Shown: piece after piece, positions 19,089-30,350 of the stretch | Position numbering within the stretch: the stretch's first letter is position 1 | Layout of the letters: the number at the start of each line of letters is the position of its first letter | Origin: Rhizoclosmatium globosum | Taxonomy: Eukaryota > Chytridiomycota > Chytridiomycetes > Chytridiales > Chytriomycetaceae | Assembly (NCBI GenBank): GCA_002104985.1 | Contig: MCGO01000271.1 | Span: 1-44,177, forward strand | Reading direction: 5' to 3' | Length of the DNA: 44,177 nt | Program-made: the position numbers and the translations under genes | Notes under the pieces: model-generated | What the model was told of the DNA's origin: nothing | Databases searched by the model: none | What the model saw: only the letters and a program-made list of their open reading frames with translations

Positions 19089-21385
19089 AAAGGACTTTTC
19101 CAAGCCAAGTAAGGAACGTGTACTGAAAGTCCGCTTGAGTTTCGATTGATTTCATCAAGAAGACTTTGGCTGTAAAACCCACCATATTCACTTGGCAGAC
19201 CACGATTCTTGACTGCCATCCGTATGTTCCATCGAAAATTGAATTCAAGAAGCAATAAATGAAGCAACATTGGAGACGAAGCATAGTGATGAAGTAGTTT
19301 ACGCATATGTCGATGATATCCTTCGTTACTATTTGTGCCACGGGCGCATCTATATATTGGAAGACCTTGTGAGGTTCGACCTTCAAGAAAATACAGAGGA
19401 ATATCTGGAACATCGCTTAAACATCCATTTTGTATATGCTTGCGAAGATTGCGAACTTCTTTCTTTGTGTTAGAACGAAACAGCGGTTCATTTGTCTTGC
19501 TGTCCAAAATGTCTTGAAACGTATTGCAAACAAAGTCGTAACGCTTAAGTAGCTCTTCTTTGCATGGAATAAGACGGTGACAGTACTTGAGAAAGAATGC
19601 CCAATCGTAGTCCTTTTTTGCTTCAATTTCATCGTCACTCAACCCAGCCGTTTTCAATGCGGCAACTACCAAATCTAAATCGTCTTTAGAGATCAGAAAG
19701 AAAGCATCTCGTAGGCGGGCCATAAATGGTTTGTAGGCCCCATGCGATTTCAAAAGAGTTTTGTTGATTCGATTCATTGCATGGAAACAATCCAGACGGA
19801 CTTTAAGAATAAAGCCGTCAGGCCTATCATCACTGAATATGTCGCTGGTATTATCATCACTAAAATCTGCTTCGCTTTCACAATCACTTGCATCATTTTC
19901 ATCGGTGAATAGGTTCTCATCAGACTCGACAACACTTCCTCTAGATATTGGAATACTTGTGAAAAATATATCAGATGGCGTAATAAAGTCTTGTTCACTT
20001 GACTGAATCACACGGTCAGAACTAATAGCGAGCGATTCCATCCACGCCAACGATTCTTGAGTTTCGCAACGAAGATGAGCTATATCCCATAAAACAGTCT
20101 GTGAATGCAACTCACGAAGAGGCTTGATATCTTTGTCTAATCGCTGTCGATACATTGAGATAGCGGAGTTGTTCAACACTTCATCAAGTTTGATTACAAC
20201 TCGTTGTTTCGAAGCAGTTTTGAGTTGTAATGGGCCCCATTTTGGCTCAGAGTATTCAACAATGGTTGCTCGCGCAACACACTCAGCATCAGATTTTGTG
20301 AATACAAACACTTTGGTACCGGGTTGCAGCGAATCTGGAATTGGTTCCGATCGAGGATCACGTTTTGCCACAATATTTTCATGAACGAGCCGCGAAGCGT
20401 ACGCATCAAGAGCTGCATAATGCAATTGTTGCTTGGTCAATTTTTTGCCAAGAGTCCAGTTCGAAAGTCTGACCCGCGAATCCTTTGCAAGACCAAACTT
20501 GCAGAATTGCCGCGTGAGCATATCAAGGGACTTGCTTTGGACAGTATACCCGCGAGATACAGCTGACTCTGACAGATCAAGGTAATTGATGTTGTCTGCC
20601 ATAACATTGGAATAATGTTTCTCCAACCGTGTTATGTCTCCTTTTATTGATGCTCCTGTATGGTTATCAGTTTAGCAACAAGACAAGCAAAACCTACCAA
20701 CAAATGTAAATCGATTGTCCGTCAATAAAGTTTGAAGTGCATTAGGTATGGATTCCTTCTTCTTCCCATCAACGAACAAAGAAAAGACCCAAGAATCGCC
20801 TGCCAAATTGGAAAGTTGAATTGTCGCTGGTGCAACACTTGGCCCATCAGCGGCAGGAATAAAGCCAGGATTATATTCAATGTCAAAGCCAAGGACTTGA
20901 GGACCTTGTGTGACAGTTTGGCGAATCATATCGCACACCAATTGCAGTGCATCTTTGTCACTTGTTAGAATATGAACTGGCTCTTTGTTTGCAGGAAATT
21001 GAAGATATTCAAGAGCCTCGGCTGCATCTTCACGCTCTCCAAGTTGGACATCAAAAAACGAATCAGTTTGCTTGAGCTCGTTGAAAAGTTGTCGCAAGAA
21101 TTCGCGATCATCGCAGCACCTATCTGTATATAAAATAAGCGGCATTTTGAACCCTTTCTGGCGAAATCGATTCAAAACTAGCAGCTTAAGCTGAGGGTAC
21201 TGTCAGATTCAATGGAAAAGAAAGAGGGTACACACCTGCTCCTTAAGCTCTACAGGATCATTTGTGACAAGCGCTTTTTGAAAGACAATTTGCTCATATT
21301 GGTTGAAGATTGTGAAAATTGAAGTAATAGCTTTAGTTGACGATCCCGACCCTTCTTATTCTTTTTTGGAAGTCCAATTTTTGGG
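19089..21385 (-). pseudogene. Exonuclease transposase, main part: DEDDy 3'-5' exonuclease inside a transposase-like core
   Basis: Exons on the minus strand are 21385(or further)-21236, 21199-20698 and 20655-19089, with introns of 36 and 42 nt. The protein first shows AITSIFTIFNQYEQIVFQKA and YPQLKLLVLNRF, then ILYTDRCCDDREFL, which looks like a transposase catalytic-Asp block. A DEDD exonuclease follows. Exo I is FDIEYNPG. Exo II is FTFVGASIKGDITRL, split by the second intron. Exo III is LHYAALDAYASRLV, of the DEDDy type related to the WRN exonuclease and the DNA polymerase A exonuclease domain. An acidic linker comes next, then LDCFHAMNRINK and finally RGTNSNEGYHRHMRKLL, which looks like the last catalytic-Glu block. 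The gene is cut by the nested element after AWKSP and truncated at its start. Exonuclease residues are intact. Confidence 0.65.
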
Positions 21386-22419
21386 GAAATTTTTGGGATG
21401 GAGATGGCATGCAGAAGGTGCATGCCCCAGCCACAAACACTCCCACTCACTCTAACTCCACCAATACTGGTCCAATTCAGACCATTCCAGATTCATTGGA
21501 AAGCTCTAAATACGTTCTACACAGTCGCACTATTTTCACGCAGTGATCGGGCGTATCTCAGGATCCGAATATTCCCCAGCTTTGGATTCAACAGAGTCCT
21601 GCTCTCCCTATCTGTTTTATTAAGCTGAAGCAATTCAGGAGGCTCTAAAGTGCTTCTGGGTAAGTGATGGAGATGGCATGCAGAAGGTGCATGCTTTCTT
21701 GGCTCTCCAGCCATCCAATTTTTAGTGCCACCCACTTTAAAAGTAAAATATCTATGCCAAATCTCATTAAAGCATCTTCATTTTAACAAAAATTGAAAGC
21801 TCTAAACGAACTCTTTTCGTTGATACCCAATATTGTAGGTCAATTATTGTGTTTGTTACCTTTAAACATTCATTACTGTAACTCCAGCTGGAAGTATCGG
21901 ATTTGGATGATTTTTGATTGATTAGAAAGCCACAAATTATTTCTTTATAAATCCTTTACCACGCGGTGTAAATTAAGGGTATTCAGAGTTTTCACTGCTG
22001 TCCAACAATAAACCCATTCCACAACTGTTACTCATTCAAGAAGCTGATAAATTTAAATATCTGCAAAGAAACTCCACAATTAGCAACCTGCTATGTGAGA
22101 AGAACAAAGTGACTCGAACGTATGACTCTAGTGCAACAAGGCTAGAATTTATTTGAACAAGAAAACATAAATAATAATCATAATGAGTTTATACAGTTGA
22201 CACTGGTGTAAGTGCTGGTGAAGAGTGCAGGTATTCTTGTAGTGACGGAGGTTTGAGACCAAAAAACCTCAATACTTGCAGCAAGTGAGACAGTCTGTGA
22301 GTAACCCTGCAACACTGTAGTATATGCCCACTGGTTGAAGCCAGATTTTTAGGGTTTTATGGAAATCCACAAGCACACAATTATTAACAATTAAACCAAA
22401 GGCTCACTCAACCAAAACA
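21386..22419. other. Intergenic with a 29-bp direct repeat
   Basis: The 29-bp sequence beginning GATGGAGATGGCATGCAGAA is present at 21397-21425 and exactly again at 21666-21694. Each copy contains GCATGC twice. No gene recognised; small ORFs here are short and without motifs. Confidence 0.6.
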
Positions 22420-23040
22420 TTCTTTGCTCATACTCTGATTAATTCAATTTCTGCATCAGATAGACAGGCCCCCTTAAACGGACATACCATCCATTCTTTT
22501 AGTCCATGGGCCAGGTCTCCATTGATAATAAATTGATGCCAACTGTGGTTAAGGGCATCAGGAAAGACATCTTCCAGTCCACTTTGTCGCAGCAAGTACA
22601 AGTCGTGCCAAGAACCAGGCACTGGGCCATGAAGGTGAGCAATTATTCCATCTGGACATGAGATTGAAACTTCACAGTATGAACTTGTTTTATGACTGTT
22701 AAATGCCACCTTTTGTACACCATGACCAGGTTGGCATATCTTTTGAACGGTACCATCTGGATTTCCAATGCATTGTCAAGTTCAGCACCATTGGCTTTAT
22801 ATGCCAGAGCAAAGCTTTCAAGTTTTGATCCTGTCAAACGGTCCTACAGCAATATGTGCTTGAATCTCCTGTAAATGTGAATCAGTACTTCATTAATGAA
22901 TAAACTGAGTGCGCTTCTGCTTTGTCCAAACAACATAGCAAGGTCTCCGAGTTGCGCTGGATAGGCCATACGTCTTAAAAAAATTAATAGCACTTCCAAT
23001 GCAAGTGCTTGGTGACCTGCTTTTGTTATTACCACGGTAG
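22420..23040 (-). pseudogene. PIF/Harbinger transposase, decayed
   Basis: Upstream on the minus strand, LALEVLLIFLRRMAYPAQLG followed by LFGQSRSALSLFINEVLIHIY is the helix-turn-helix of PIF/Harbinger transposases. Downstream, GTVQKICQPG, then VHTVKFQS in one frame and ISCPDGIIAHLHGP and GSWHDLYLLRQSGL in another, match the DDE_Tnp_4 catalytic domain. The H-K-x-x-H-x-V-K-F-Q block needs at least two frame changes, so the gene is dead. Sequence further downstream (the last catalytic Asp/Glu region) ends at about 22428. No terminal inverted repeats or TTA/TAA duplication were located. Confidence 0.75.
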
Positions 23041-23334
23041 GAAGTCAAAGCTCCTGAGCAAGTTCCAAAACTTCAGAGAATTGTCATTATCATCACGCAA
23101 TACTACAATAACGCCAATTCAAGCAGTGAGAAGCATTAGAAGAAGCATTAGAACAATGAAAGAGTTCTGAGCTTGAGATGGTGGGTGGGTTGGGGACTTG
23201 AAGAAAACATAGGAAGGAGGGGAGCAAACAGGCTGATTGAATTTTTAACACAGCCACCCTGCCTTCTTCATTTCCTCCCATTTTTTCCTTTTCCAACGCA
23301 AGTACCTGGCCCTGAAAAGTGTTGCCGTTGTCCA
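23041..23334. other. Upstream flank of the Harbinger remnant, nothing recognised
   Basis: Some minus-strand frames around 23045-23110 look protein-like (LKFWNLLRSFDFLPW) and may be the eroded N-terminus of the transposase. No independent gene seen. Confidence 0.3.
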
Positions 23335-23431
23335 TTTATCAATAAACAGCTCTTAGCTGTTTATCAATAAAAAGGGAAGGCGAATTTATTGATAAAAAGG
23401 CATTTCAGTAAATAAACAGTTTATCAATAAA
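23335..23431. repeat. Cluster of four TTTATCAATAAA boxes with a hairpin
   Basis: TTTATCAATAAA occurs at 23335-23346, 23360-23371 and 23420-23431, and inverted at 23385-23396. Between the first two is AAACAGCT-CTT-AGCTGTTT, a perfect 8-bp stem with a 3-base loop. TCAATAAAAAGG is also repeated. It may be the terminal region of a small transposon or a multi-site protein-binding region. Confidence 0.65.
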
Positions 23432-25250
23432 AAGGCAATAACCTGTGTTTGCTTTCTGAACAGGGGGTGTGAAAAGAAGAGAGCAAATTAAAGTTGCTGG
23501 GAAGGAGCAGAGTTTGGCATGGCTTCTGGCACATCAGGAACGTATTAATCTATAAAGCAAAAATATTGGGTCGCAACTTGCTCCAACTTGCTATTTCGCA
23601 AAAAAAAACCACTTCTCACAATTTAAAGTTTATTTTATCCAAAAAACGCTGTAGATTGATAGAACGAAGTTGATTAAGTTGAGGAAAGGTGAAGTTACGC
23701 AAAGTTCACAATTTTCATATATACTTGACAACTCGTGGCTGTTCAACTTCAGGTGCAGGAGTGTAGATTTCAGTTCAATGTCAAAGAAGTACGAAGAAAT
23801 TAAAAAGAAATTAATACCCAACCCAAGCAAACGAGTTTGTGCGTCAAAGAAGGAATGAGCCATAAACAATGTCCAAGTGACGGAATTTTTCCTATTATTA
23901 AATCATATTATATCAATAATTTTGCTGAATCTGCTCTGGTTTTTTCTGTAGGCTATACTAATTAACAGGTTGTTTAAGGAAGCAAGCAGCCCTCCAAACA
24001 ATGAATCTGTTCAATTGGTTCTGATACAGAAGCACCACTCTCTTACTGGAAGCACTTAAAAAAGGCCTGATAATGGAGATCTCTGAATGTGTAATGAAAT
24101 CACAGGTATCATGAGATTAAATTAATGTGTCAGTATGAGGAGTGATTTATGGACTAATCAACTGAAATAGAAACAAGAACTCTAAGTAAAGGAAAGATTC
24201 TGTCATATGAATATATTTTTAATTAATTAAATTTAAATTGGCATTTTTTTAGCCTTGCCCGGTGTGATTGAGGTAAGTTTTGACTATACAGAGAAGAAGA
24301 TCCATTACGTTTCAGCCAAAGCAGCCAAAAGGTACTGCTGTTACAATGCAAAGTGGTAGAAACAGCTCTCTTGCAGCGCGTGCATGGGCTTCTCAAACAG
24401 AGTGGCTAAACAGAGGGTAACACTGTGACCTGGGGTAACACTGTGTCCTGGTCAGCTATAACTCCTTGTCTTAACGTCACTTCCACAATTTTTCTTTTGT
24501 GTCTTCAGATTGAACAATCCCTTCAATCTCTTGTTTAGCTTTATTGGCACCATAGTCTTGACAAGAATAGGAAAATGGTTCTGAGAAAAATGTTTCTGAT
24601 GGAAACAATCAGGAACATAGAATCTTTTAGGTTACTTGAAGTTTATGGTTTATAGCTTCTTTTATCATCCAAACTAATTATTCTTTAAGGTATATTCCAG
24701 CAAGAAATGAGCTGAGTTCTTAGTTTGAATTTCAGGGTTACTTAGGTTACTCAAGACATTGTGGTTATTGATGCAATTTTTTTGTTTGATATGTTTGGGT
24801 ATGTGCTCCTCTGGAATCAATTGAACACAAAATGGGAGGGTGTATTCTGTTTGGGGATTTTCTTCAATAGCTGCTATGTGCAAGGAACAAAACCAAGTCA
24901 TGAGAGTATCTTTCTCATATTTAGAAGTCTTTGAAATTAAGAGACATGAAGAAGTTTGGAGCACTCCAATCTGTACTCCCCTTTTTGTTGTTTATTTGCA
25001 GATAAAGCATGAGGAATTTTATGAATGCCTTTATGAGGAAGTAGGTATTCAAGAGGATTTAGCAAGTAAAAGTTGATGGTGCATTCTGTCATCATGCTGT
25101 TTATGACAGAAAGTGTAGACCCAGTCTGAAGAACGTCTGAATTTTTTGACCTGGTATAAGGGTGATAAGGAGCAATAAAAATACCAAACTGAATAGGGTA
25201 AGGTTTTTGACAAGAGGAATTAGTAACTGCATAATTTATTAATTTTTAAA
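23432..25250. other. Gene-poor stretch, nothing firm
   Basis: The minus-strand ORF at 24674-24964 (with NPQTEYTLPFCVQLIPEEHI) and the plus-strand ORF at 24840-25076 overlap; neither has a recognised domain. A two-copy tandem repeat GGTAACACTGTGWCCTGG lies at about 24416-24450. The rest is A/T-rich and shows nothing I can support. Confidence 0.3.
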
Positions 25251-28200
25251 CTATCCACGTCTGACAGAGTTATTATTTGAACCTTGTGTATCCATGCGAG
25301 ATTGTGCGTGGCTCATTGTGGACTTCAAGTCCGCTCCAGTAGAGCTAGTTGTTGTTTCAATCTTGTTTGCTTCAATTGGGTTGAAAATACAAAGTTGAAC
25401 TTTGACTGAAATAAGCAGGAATATTGTTGTAACAGTAGGCACTATGATTGCTACACCTCCGATTGCAAATGCTGTATTTGGGTCATTGATGGCAAATACT
25501 ACTAACGCGTTCAAAAGAGCACTGATATTTATAAATGTTATTATTTACTAAGGATATCCAGTACAATATAACACACCTGAACAAGAACCAGTTATAAGCA
25601 GAGAATCCAAGCATTTTGGACTCATTGAAGGTGGAAGGAACATCACGAATTTGAAAGGACAAGACAGCAGAGAACATGATGATGACAATACGAACAATTG
25701 TGACAATGACTCCAAATGTTGTTGCTGTATTGCAACGGGTTGTAACTGCCATTGATGCTGTAATCATATCAACTGGTTCTGGACTCTGAACAACAAACCA
25801 AGCTGCCAGCAATCCCCCCATAAAGACCAAGAATGCAAGTACCCAAGCACTTAATTTTGCATCAGTTGGGACCTTGATCTTGCGACGGAGTTTTTCATCA
25901 AAAATAATTCGAATTCTTGACGTTTTAACAAGCAGTGATCCAAAAATGAGAGCAAAACCAATGTTATCCACAGCTGCAGCGGCAGTGCATGAATTTTGAG
26001 CAGTTGATATTTGAATAACAAGAGAAGCCAGGCAAAGCAGGCAACCTACATTTGTGAGAGATAAGAAGACCAAACTGTTGGCTTTGATGAGCTTGAGCTC
26101 TCTGAAGAAAAATAGACAAATCAAGTTGAATAACCCAAATACAATGCAAACAATAGCAGCAGCTCCAATTCCTAACCGTGTACTGTCACTTGTGTTGACA
26201 ATGTCAACACAGGTGTTTGTTCCAGTAGACAATCGCTGTGTAAGTTGATCACACACAGAAATGGTAATTTGGAAAGTTTGCCAAAGCGCTCCTGGTGGTT
26301 GTTGCAAACTTCCAGGGAAGCCTCTAATAACAAACGTGTAGTTACCAGCAACAGGATTAGCCAACCTTAAGCCACTGAATTGTGCTGCATTTGAAGTTGC
26401 ATTGACAATAGCTTTTGTATTATCTCCGCTCATAGCTGCATTTGACGTGGAAGCAACTTGAACTATGACTGGAGCGTTTAAATTTGCTGGAACTGTATTA
26501 CCAAACACGTCCTGTGCATGTACACTGAATGGAGGGAGAGGAGCCGCAAAGTTTATAATTGTGTTGTTGATTGTGGAAGAGTCTTCCAAAACCAATTGGG
26601 AGGCACCACCAAAGAGTTTGATGTTAGGCAGTCCCTATTATCAAAGTAAGAACAAAATTAATTATAAACTATACCATACAATGAAGTTTTTCTTTTGAAG
26701 CATCTGGAGTCCTGTTGCAGTGTTGGATACATAGATATTACCACTAAGAAGTGGATTGTTTGTCACGGCAGTGCTGGTCATATCAAATGGCGGAAGAGTA
26801 GTAATGGCCACAAAAGTACCAAATGGTGCTGAGTTTGCGGAAGATGATATCAAATTACCAATCAGTGTTAAGGTTGCACTTCCAGCTGTCATAATTGCAC
26901 CGCCCATAGTACTTGCAGAGTTGTTTACAAATGCTGTGCTTCCATTAACTGTAGCAGACGAGGTCAAATCCAGGTATATAGCTCCGCCATTGCTAGCGAC
27001 GTTATTTGCCACCTGAACGCCATCACCCAAGTAAAGAGTATGCTTATCAATTGCATGAATTGCTCCACCAATAGAATCTGCAGAACATCCAATAATCGCA
27101 CCGTTGTTTAATGACAGACTGCCCCCCGTAATACCAAAGTATGCTCCTCCATGTGTTGCAGAGCAACTAAAGTGCATTTTAGTAACTGTGAGGTGTGAAA
27201 TGGATATTACTTTTTGATTGAACTTCCTCCTGTTATAATAACATTTGAATCATCATTCCAAAATGCACCACCATAAAGTCCAACTGAATTTCTGATCACA
27301 CTCCCGCCGTCAAGAGTAATTACAGCCTGAAGCAAGTTTTAAAAACTGTGAATGAGGCACAAAGGATTTACAAACATTGGAAATCGCAAACAATGACCCA
27401 GCACCTCCTGGTGAAGTGCTTCCTTCAAAAATTGTGTTGTAGAAATAGCCAGTGGACCCTGCTTGGATAACTCCTGCTCCTCCAAATCCTTGTGTGTAGC
27501 ATCCAGTAAATCTGCAGTTTGTACAATTTGTTGTTCCACTTCCATAAGAATATAGACATCCTGCTTGACCAGTAGCAAGAGCCCCAACCACAGTCACGTT
27601 CTTACCAACAAACGTACTTGCTTGGTTCAAAAAGTTGAAAGCACCTGCACCTGCAGTCAAGTTCTGCGCATAAATATCTTGTGCGTTCGTCACTGATTTT
27701 GTGTCGGACATGAAACATCCAGCCCAATGAGCCGTGTTATTGATACAAGTTCCTCCAATCCAGTTGAGAGTAGAGGTTTGCTGGATTGATGACGCAGCAC
27801 CATTCGAAAGAGTTCTTGAGTTTGCAGAGTGACAGTTTGTACAAGTAGCCTTGGACGAGTGAGACATGATCAAATCACCTCCACCAATGTCGTTTGGATT
27901 GCTCGCAAAGTTAGAGTTGAAGTACACATTCACAGCTGTGAGCTAGTGAAATATTGACTTAGCACATCTGGAATTTGCGTTCATTGTGAGTAAATATTAC
28001 CTGCCCCTCATTGTCAATTGAAATAGCTCCACCGTTTCCAGCAGTATTGTTGGTAAAGTATACGTTGTTGAGAGTCACGACGCCTCCATTGATCTGAAGT
28101 GCTCCTCCATTGACGTTTGATGGCTGAATCGCGTCACGAAATGTAACTCCCGAGATGGTCGCCGAAGTTCCGGCAGGAACAACAATCGGCGGACACCTGG

Positions 28201-28309
28201 AATACACGCAGTTCGATAAACTGATGGGACCTGTTGTGGTAAAGACTGCATCGGTGCCGGAACAGACTTTAGTCCCAGATGAAGGACAGACAGTCCACGA
28301 TTGTGACAT
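25251..28309 (-). CDS. Class C (GABA-B-like) GPCR with parallel beta-helix ectodomain
   Basis: Exons are 28309-28001, 27942-27376, 27326-27224, 27185-26680, 26634-25577 and 25521-25251, giving an uninterrupted 937-residue frame. Introns are 58, 49, 38, 45 and 55 nt. The first ~550 residues are rich in GGAI/GGAL, N and S turns (NGGALQINGG, GNGGAISIDN, SNGGAIYLDL), as in right-handed parallel beta-helices of the pectin-lyase/polymorphic-membrane-protein type. A beta-sandwich-like linker with HAQDVFGNTV follows. Then come seven hydrophobic helices with class C signatures: LFFFRELKLIKANS, LVKTSRIRIIF and the hallmark TFNESKMLGFSAYN. The tail is cytoplasmic, Ser/Thr-rich. No signal peptide follows the ATG at 28309, so an upstream exon may be missing. 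Probably a cell-surface sensor that signals through a heterotrimeric G protein; the ligand is unknown. Confidence 0.85.
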
Positions 28310-28435
28310 TCGAGGATGTTTTTTGCAAGTAAATCTTTTGTTCTTCCAAGGCTAAGATCTCCAAATGAAAGATTGTGGAGGATGTTTTTTGCATGTAAAT
28401 CTTTAACTAAGATCTCCAAATGAAAGATTGTCTTT
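28310..28435. repeat. Imperfect tandem duplication just upstream of the GPCR gene
   Basis: A unit of about 55-65 bp starting GAGGATGTTTTTTGCA and ending AATGAAAGATTGT occurs twice in tandem (about 28311-28376 and 28377-28433). The second copy lacks ~10 bases in the middle. It sits directly before the start codon of the GPCR, so it may be 5'UTR, promoter or part of an unrecognised first exon. Confidence 0.7.
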
Positions 28436-30350
28436 GTTCCCTCATCACTCATCATCCATTCACATCAGTATCAATTCAGACTTCTACTTCATACTTCTAC
28501 TTTTCATTTTCTTATATTCAATTATTTTCTTGAAACTTACAAGCAGCGAAACTTGACGGATATTAATCCTCCTTCTTGCACAGTGCATAGATAGATTTTT
28601 TTATTTTACACCCAAAAATATTAATACTGATTTGAACCCCACGCTCCTGCTAAATCACTAACCGCAAGCAATCTCTTTTCCCATGAACAACCCCGCAGGT
28701 TTCATTACTTGGAAGGGAGCGTGGCTGCTAGTACGGATGTAGCCGGGGACGGGTATCAAAGATGTGTCGCAGTATCAGGAGTGGGGAGTTCTGATAATGT
28801 TGAAAGAGGCGGGTCACATTTTTGAAGGCATTTTTGACATTGTGATGAAACGGTTTTGGGATGCGTCTGGTTTGAGTTTTGACCGGGTTTGGTTGACTTT
28901 AACGTGTTGGGTGGTGTGGTGCATTTACACCATTTACACTGATGTCAATTATATTACAATAAATACTTATGAATGTCAACTTTATTTCGTTGTTTCGAGT
29001 GGCCCCGCTGGAACTTCTTTCCCACTTCTTTTGTCAAAGATTTACAAACAATAAAACTTAATTGTCCGGCAGTCAAGTTCCAACGACACTGTTTGTAAAT
29101 TTTAAAGAAAAAAGTTACACATCCCATTTCCCATACTATGGAGAGTGACAAGTTTCTCCAATGCTTGCCCACTGTGTCTTAAAGAGTTCCATTCCAGAGT
29201 TGGATCAAACAACAAGAAGTTTTACCTTTTTCAAGTGACAACTGAGATAGATGCTGATAGAGGAAGATGGACGAGAGATGGACACGATGGAGGAGTTGAC
29301 AGAGATCTCCTAAAGCTGCCATAGAGTTGTTTACTTTCTTGCAAATTAACTTTTTTTGAATAAAATTTATGTGACTCACTCAATTTATCCTTTTTCTGCT
29401 GACGTTTTGAGTGCGTTGAGTGGATATCAATCGTTTGCCACCTTAGCCGCCAACCATTGGAGTCCTCCATCTCTTGAAATAGTGGGCAGTGAAGTATGTT
29501 TAGTTCAGCCCAAAAACTTCCACTTGCTCAGTTGCCTGAAAAAGTGACACTGCCTCCCAAACTGATCAACATTCAACACTTGCCAATAGCCAAATGCCTC
29601 GCCTCATCAAGAGTAAGTGGTCCCAATGACCAAAGCCAAGGCAACAATCCTTAAACAGAGGTTACTGTTTCAGTCACCAAAATCAAAATATAACCAAAGA
29701 GCCCTGCCGTGCCAAGCAAATTATCTCCGTCTATGCCTGAACGGCTTCCTGGGATTAAAGCTTTGATGGCCAAGGAAGAATTTGACAACTTTGGCGCACC
29801 AACACAACTATGCAATGTCAGGCTCATCCATCAATGCATGCTGATGCGTATTCGTTTTCATTTTCATTTTGCTGGCGTTTCCAATAAAGTAATGCGCTAC
29901 GTCATCTTGCTTCACTTCGCCTACTCTTTGTCTGCCCACCAATCAAATAGTGGTATTGACGTCAGTATTGTCTAAACTTTTCTCGTCGTTGGTAGGTATT
30001 AGAGACTGCGTGTGATAAATAATTCAAGGCCACTTCTTCTGAGATCTCATCCGATTTCGAACGTCCTAATTGTGCCAACATATTGTTAGGCGGAAACAAT
30101 ATAAGATGCTAAAATGGTGCTTTGTGATAAACTGTAGCACACATATCCCACAATAGTCCACAGGGCTGGTGGGAAATACTTTGCGCATTTGTAGCACCTG
30201 ACACAATTTACCAAAGCTCCATGGGTCGCGGCGCAACACTCAAAGGATGCAAGCTAGTAGATGGGAACTTTTCTTACAAGGAACCAAATTTAATATCATT
30301 TTCTGAGCCAAAAATAACTTGTCAAATAACGCTTTCCAACTAATGCCGTC
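28436..30350. other. Intergenic, nothing firm
   Basis: Small ORFs (28764-29054 plus, 29709-29975 plus) lack domains. A short inverted pair TTTACAAACA / TGTTTGTAAA lies at about 29040 and 29090. No RNA gene that I can fold by eye. Confidence 0.3.

Larger units (their letters stand above)
15648..21385 (-). mobile_element. DNA transposon with exonuclease-containing transposase, truncated at 5' end
   Basis: One minus-strand gene spans this interval once the nested element at 16534-19088 is removed. The deduced protein combines transposase-like acidic motifs with a DEDD 3'-5' exonuclease and a C-terminal Cys/His cluster. The coding frame is lost upstream of about 21385, where the first part of the catalytic core should be, so the copy is 5'-truncated. 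True ends and target-site duplications were not identified. The inverted repeat near 15150/15290 and a 29-bp direct repeat at 21397-21425 are candidates for boundary sequence. Confidence 0.65.

Noticed and set aside
18956..20626. Exonuclease ORF ending in HWESNPM at 18956
   Set aside because: The last ~43 residues after KSPL are encoded by repeat B2 and spacer of the nested element, so they are not part of the transposase.
22100..22140. tRNA on the minus strand (GTTCGAGTC)
   Set aside because: The flanking bases do not pair as a T-stem and no A box follows.
23335..23431. CRISPR-like array
   Set aside because: Repeats are 12 bp, partly inverted and irregularly spaced, in a eukaryotic context; no spacer regularity or cas genes.
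29597..29720. Short first exon MPRLIK with a strong GTAAGT donor
   Set aside because: No downstream exon gives more than a few codons in the required phase.
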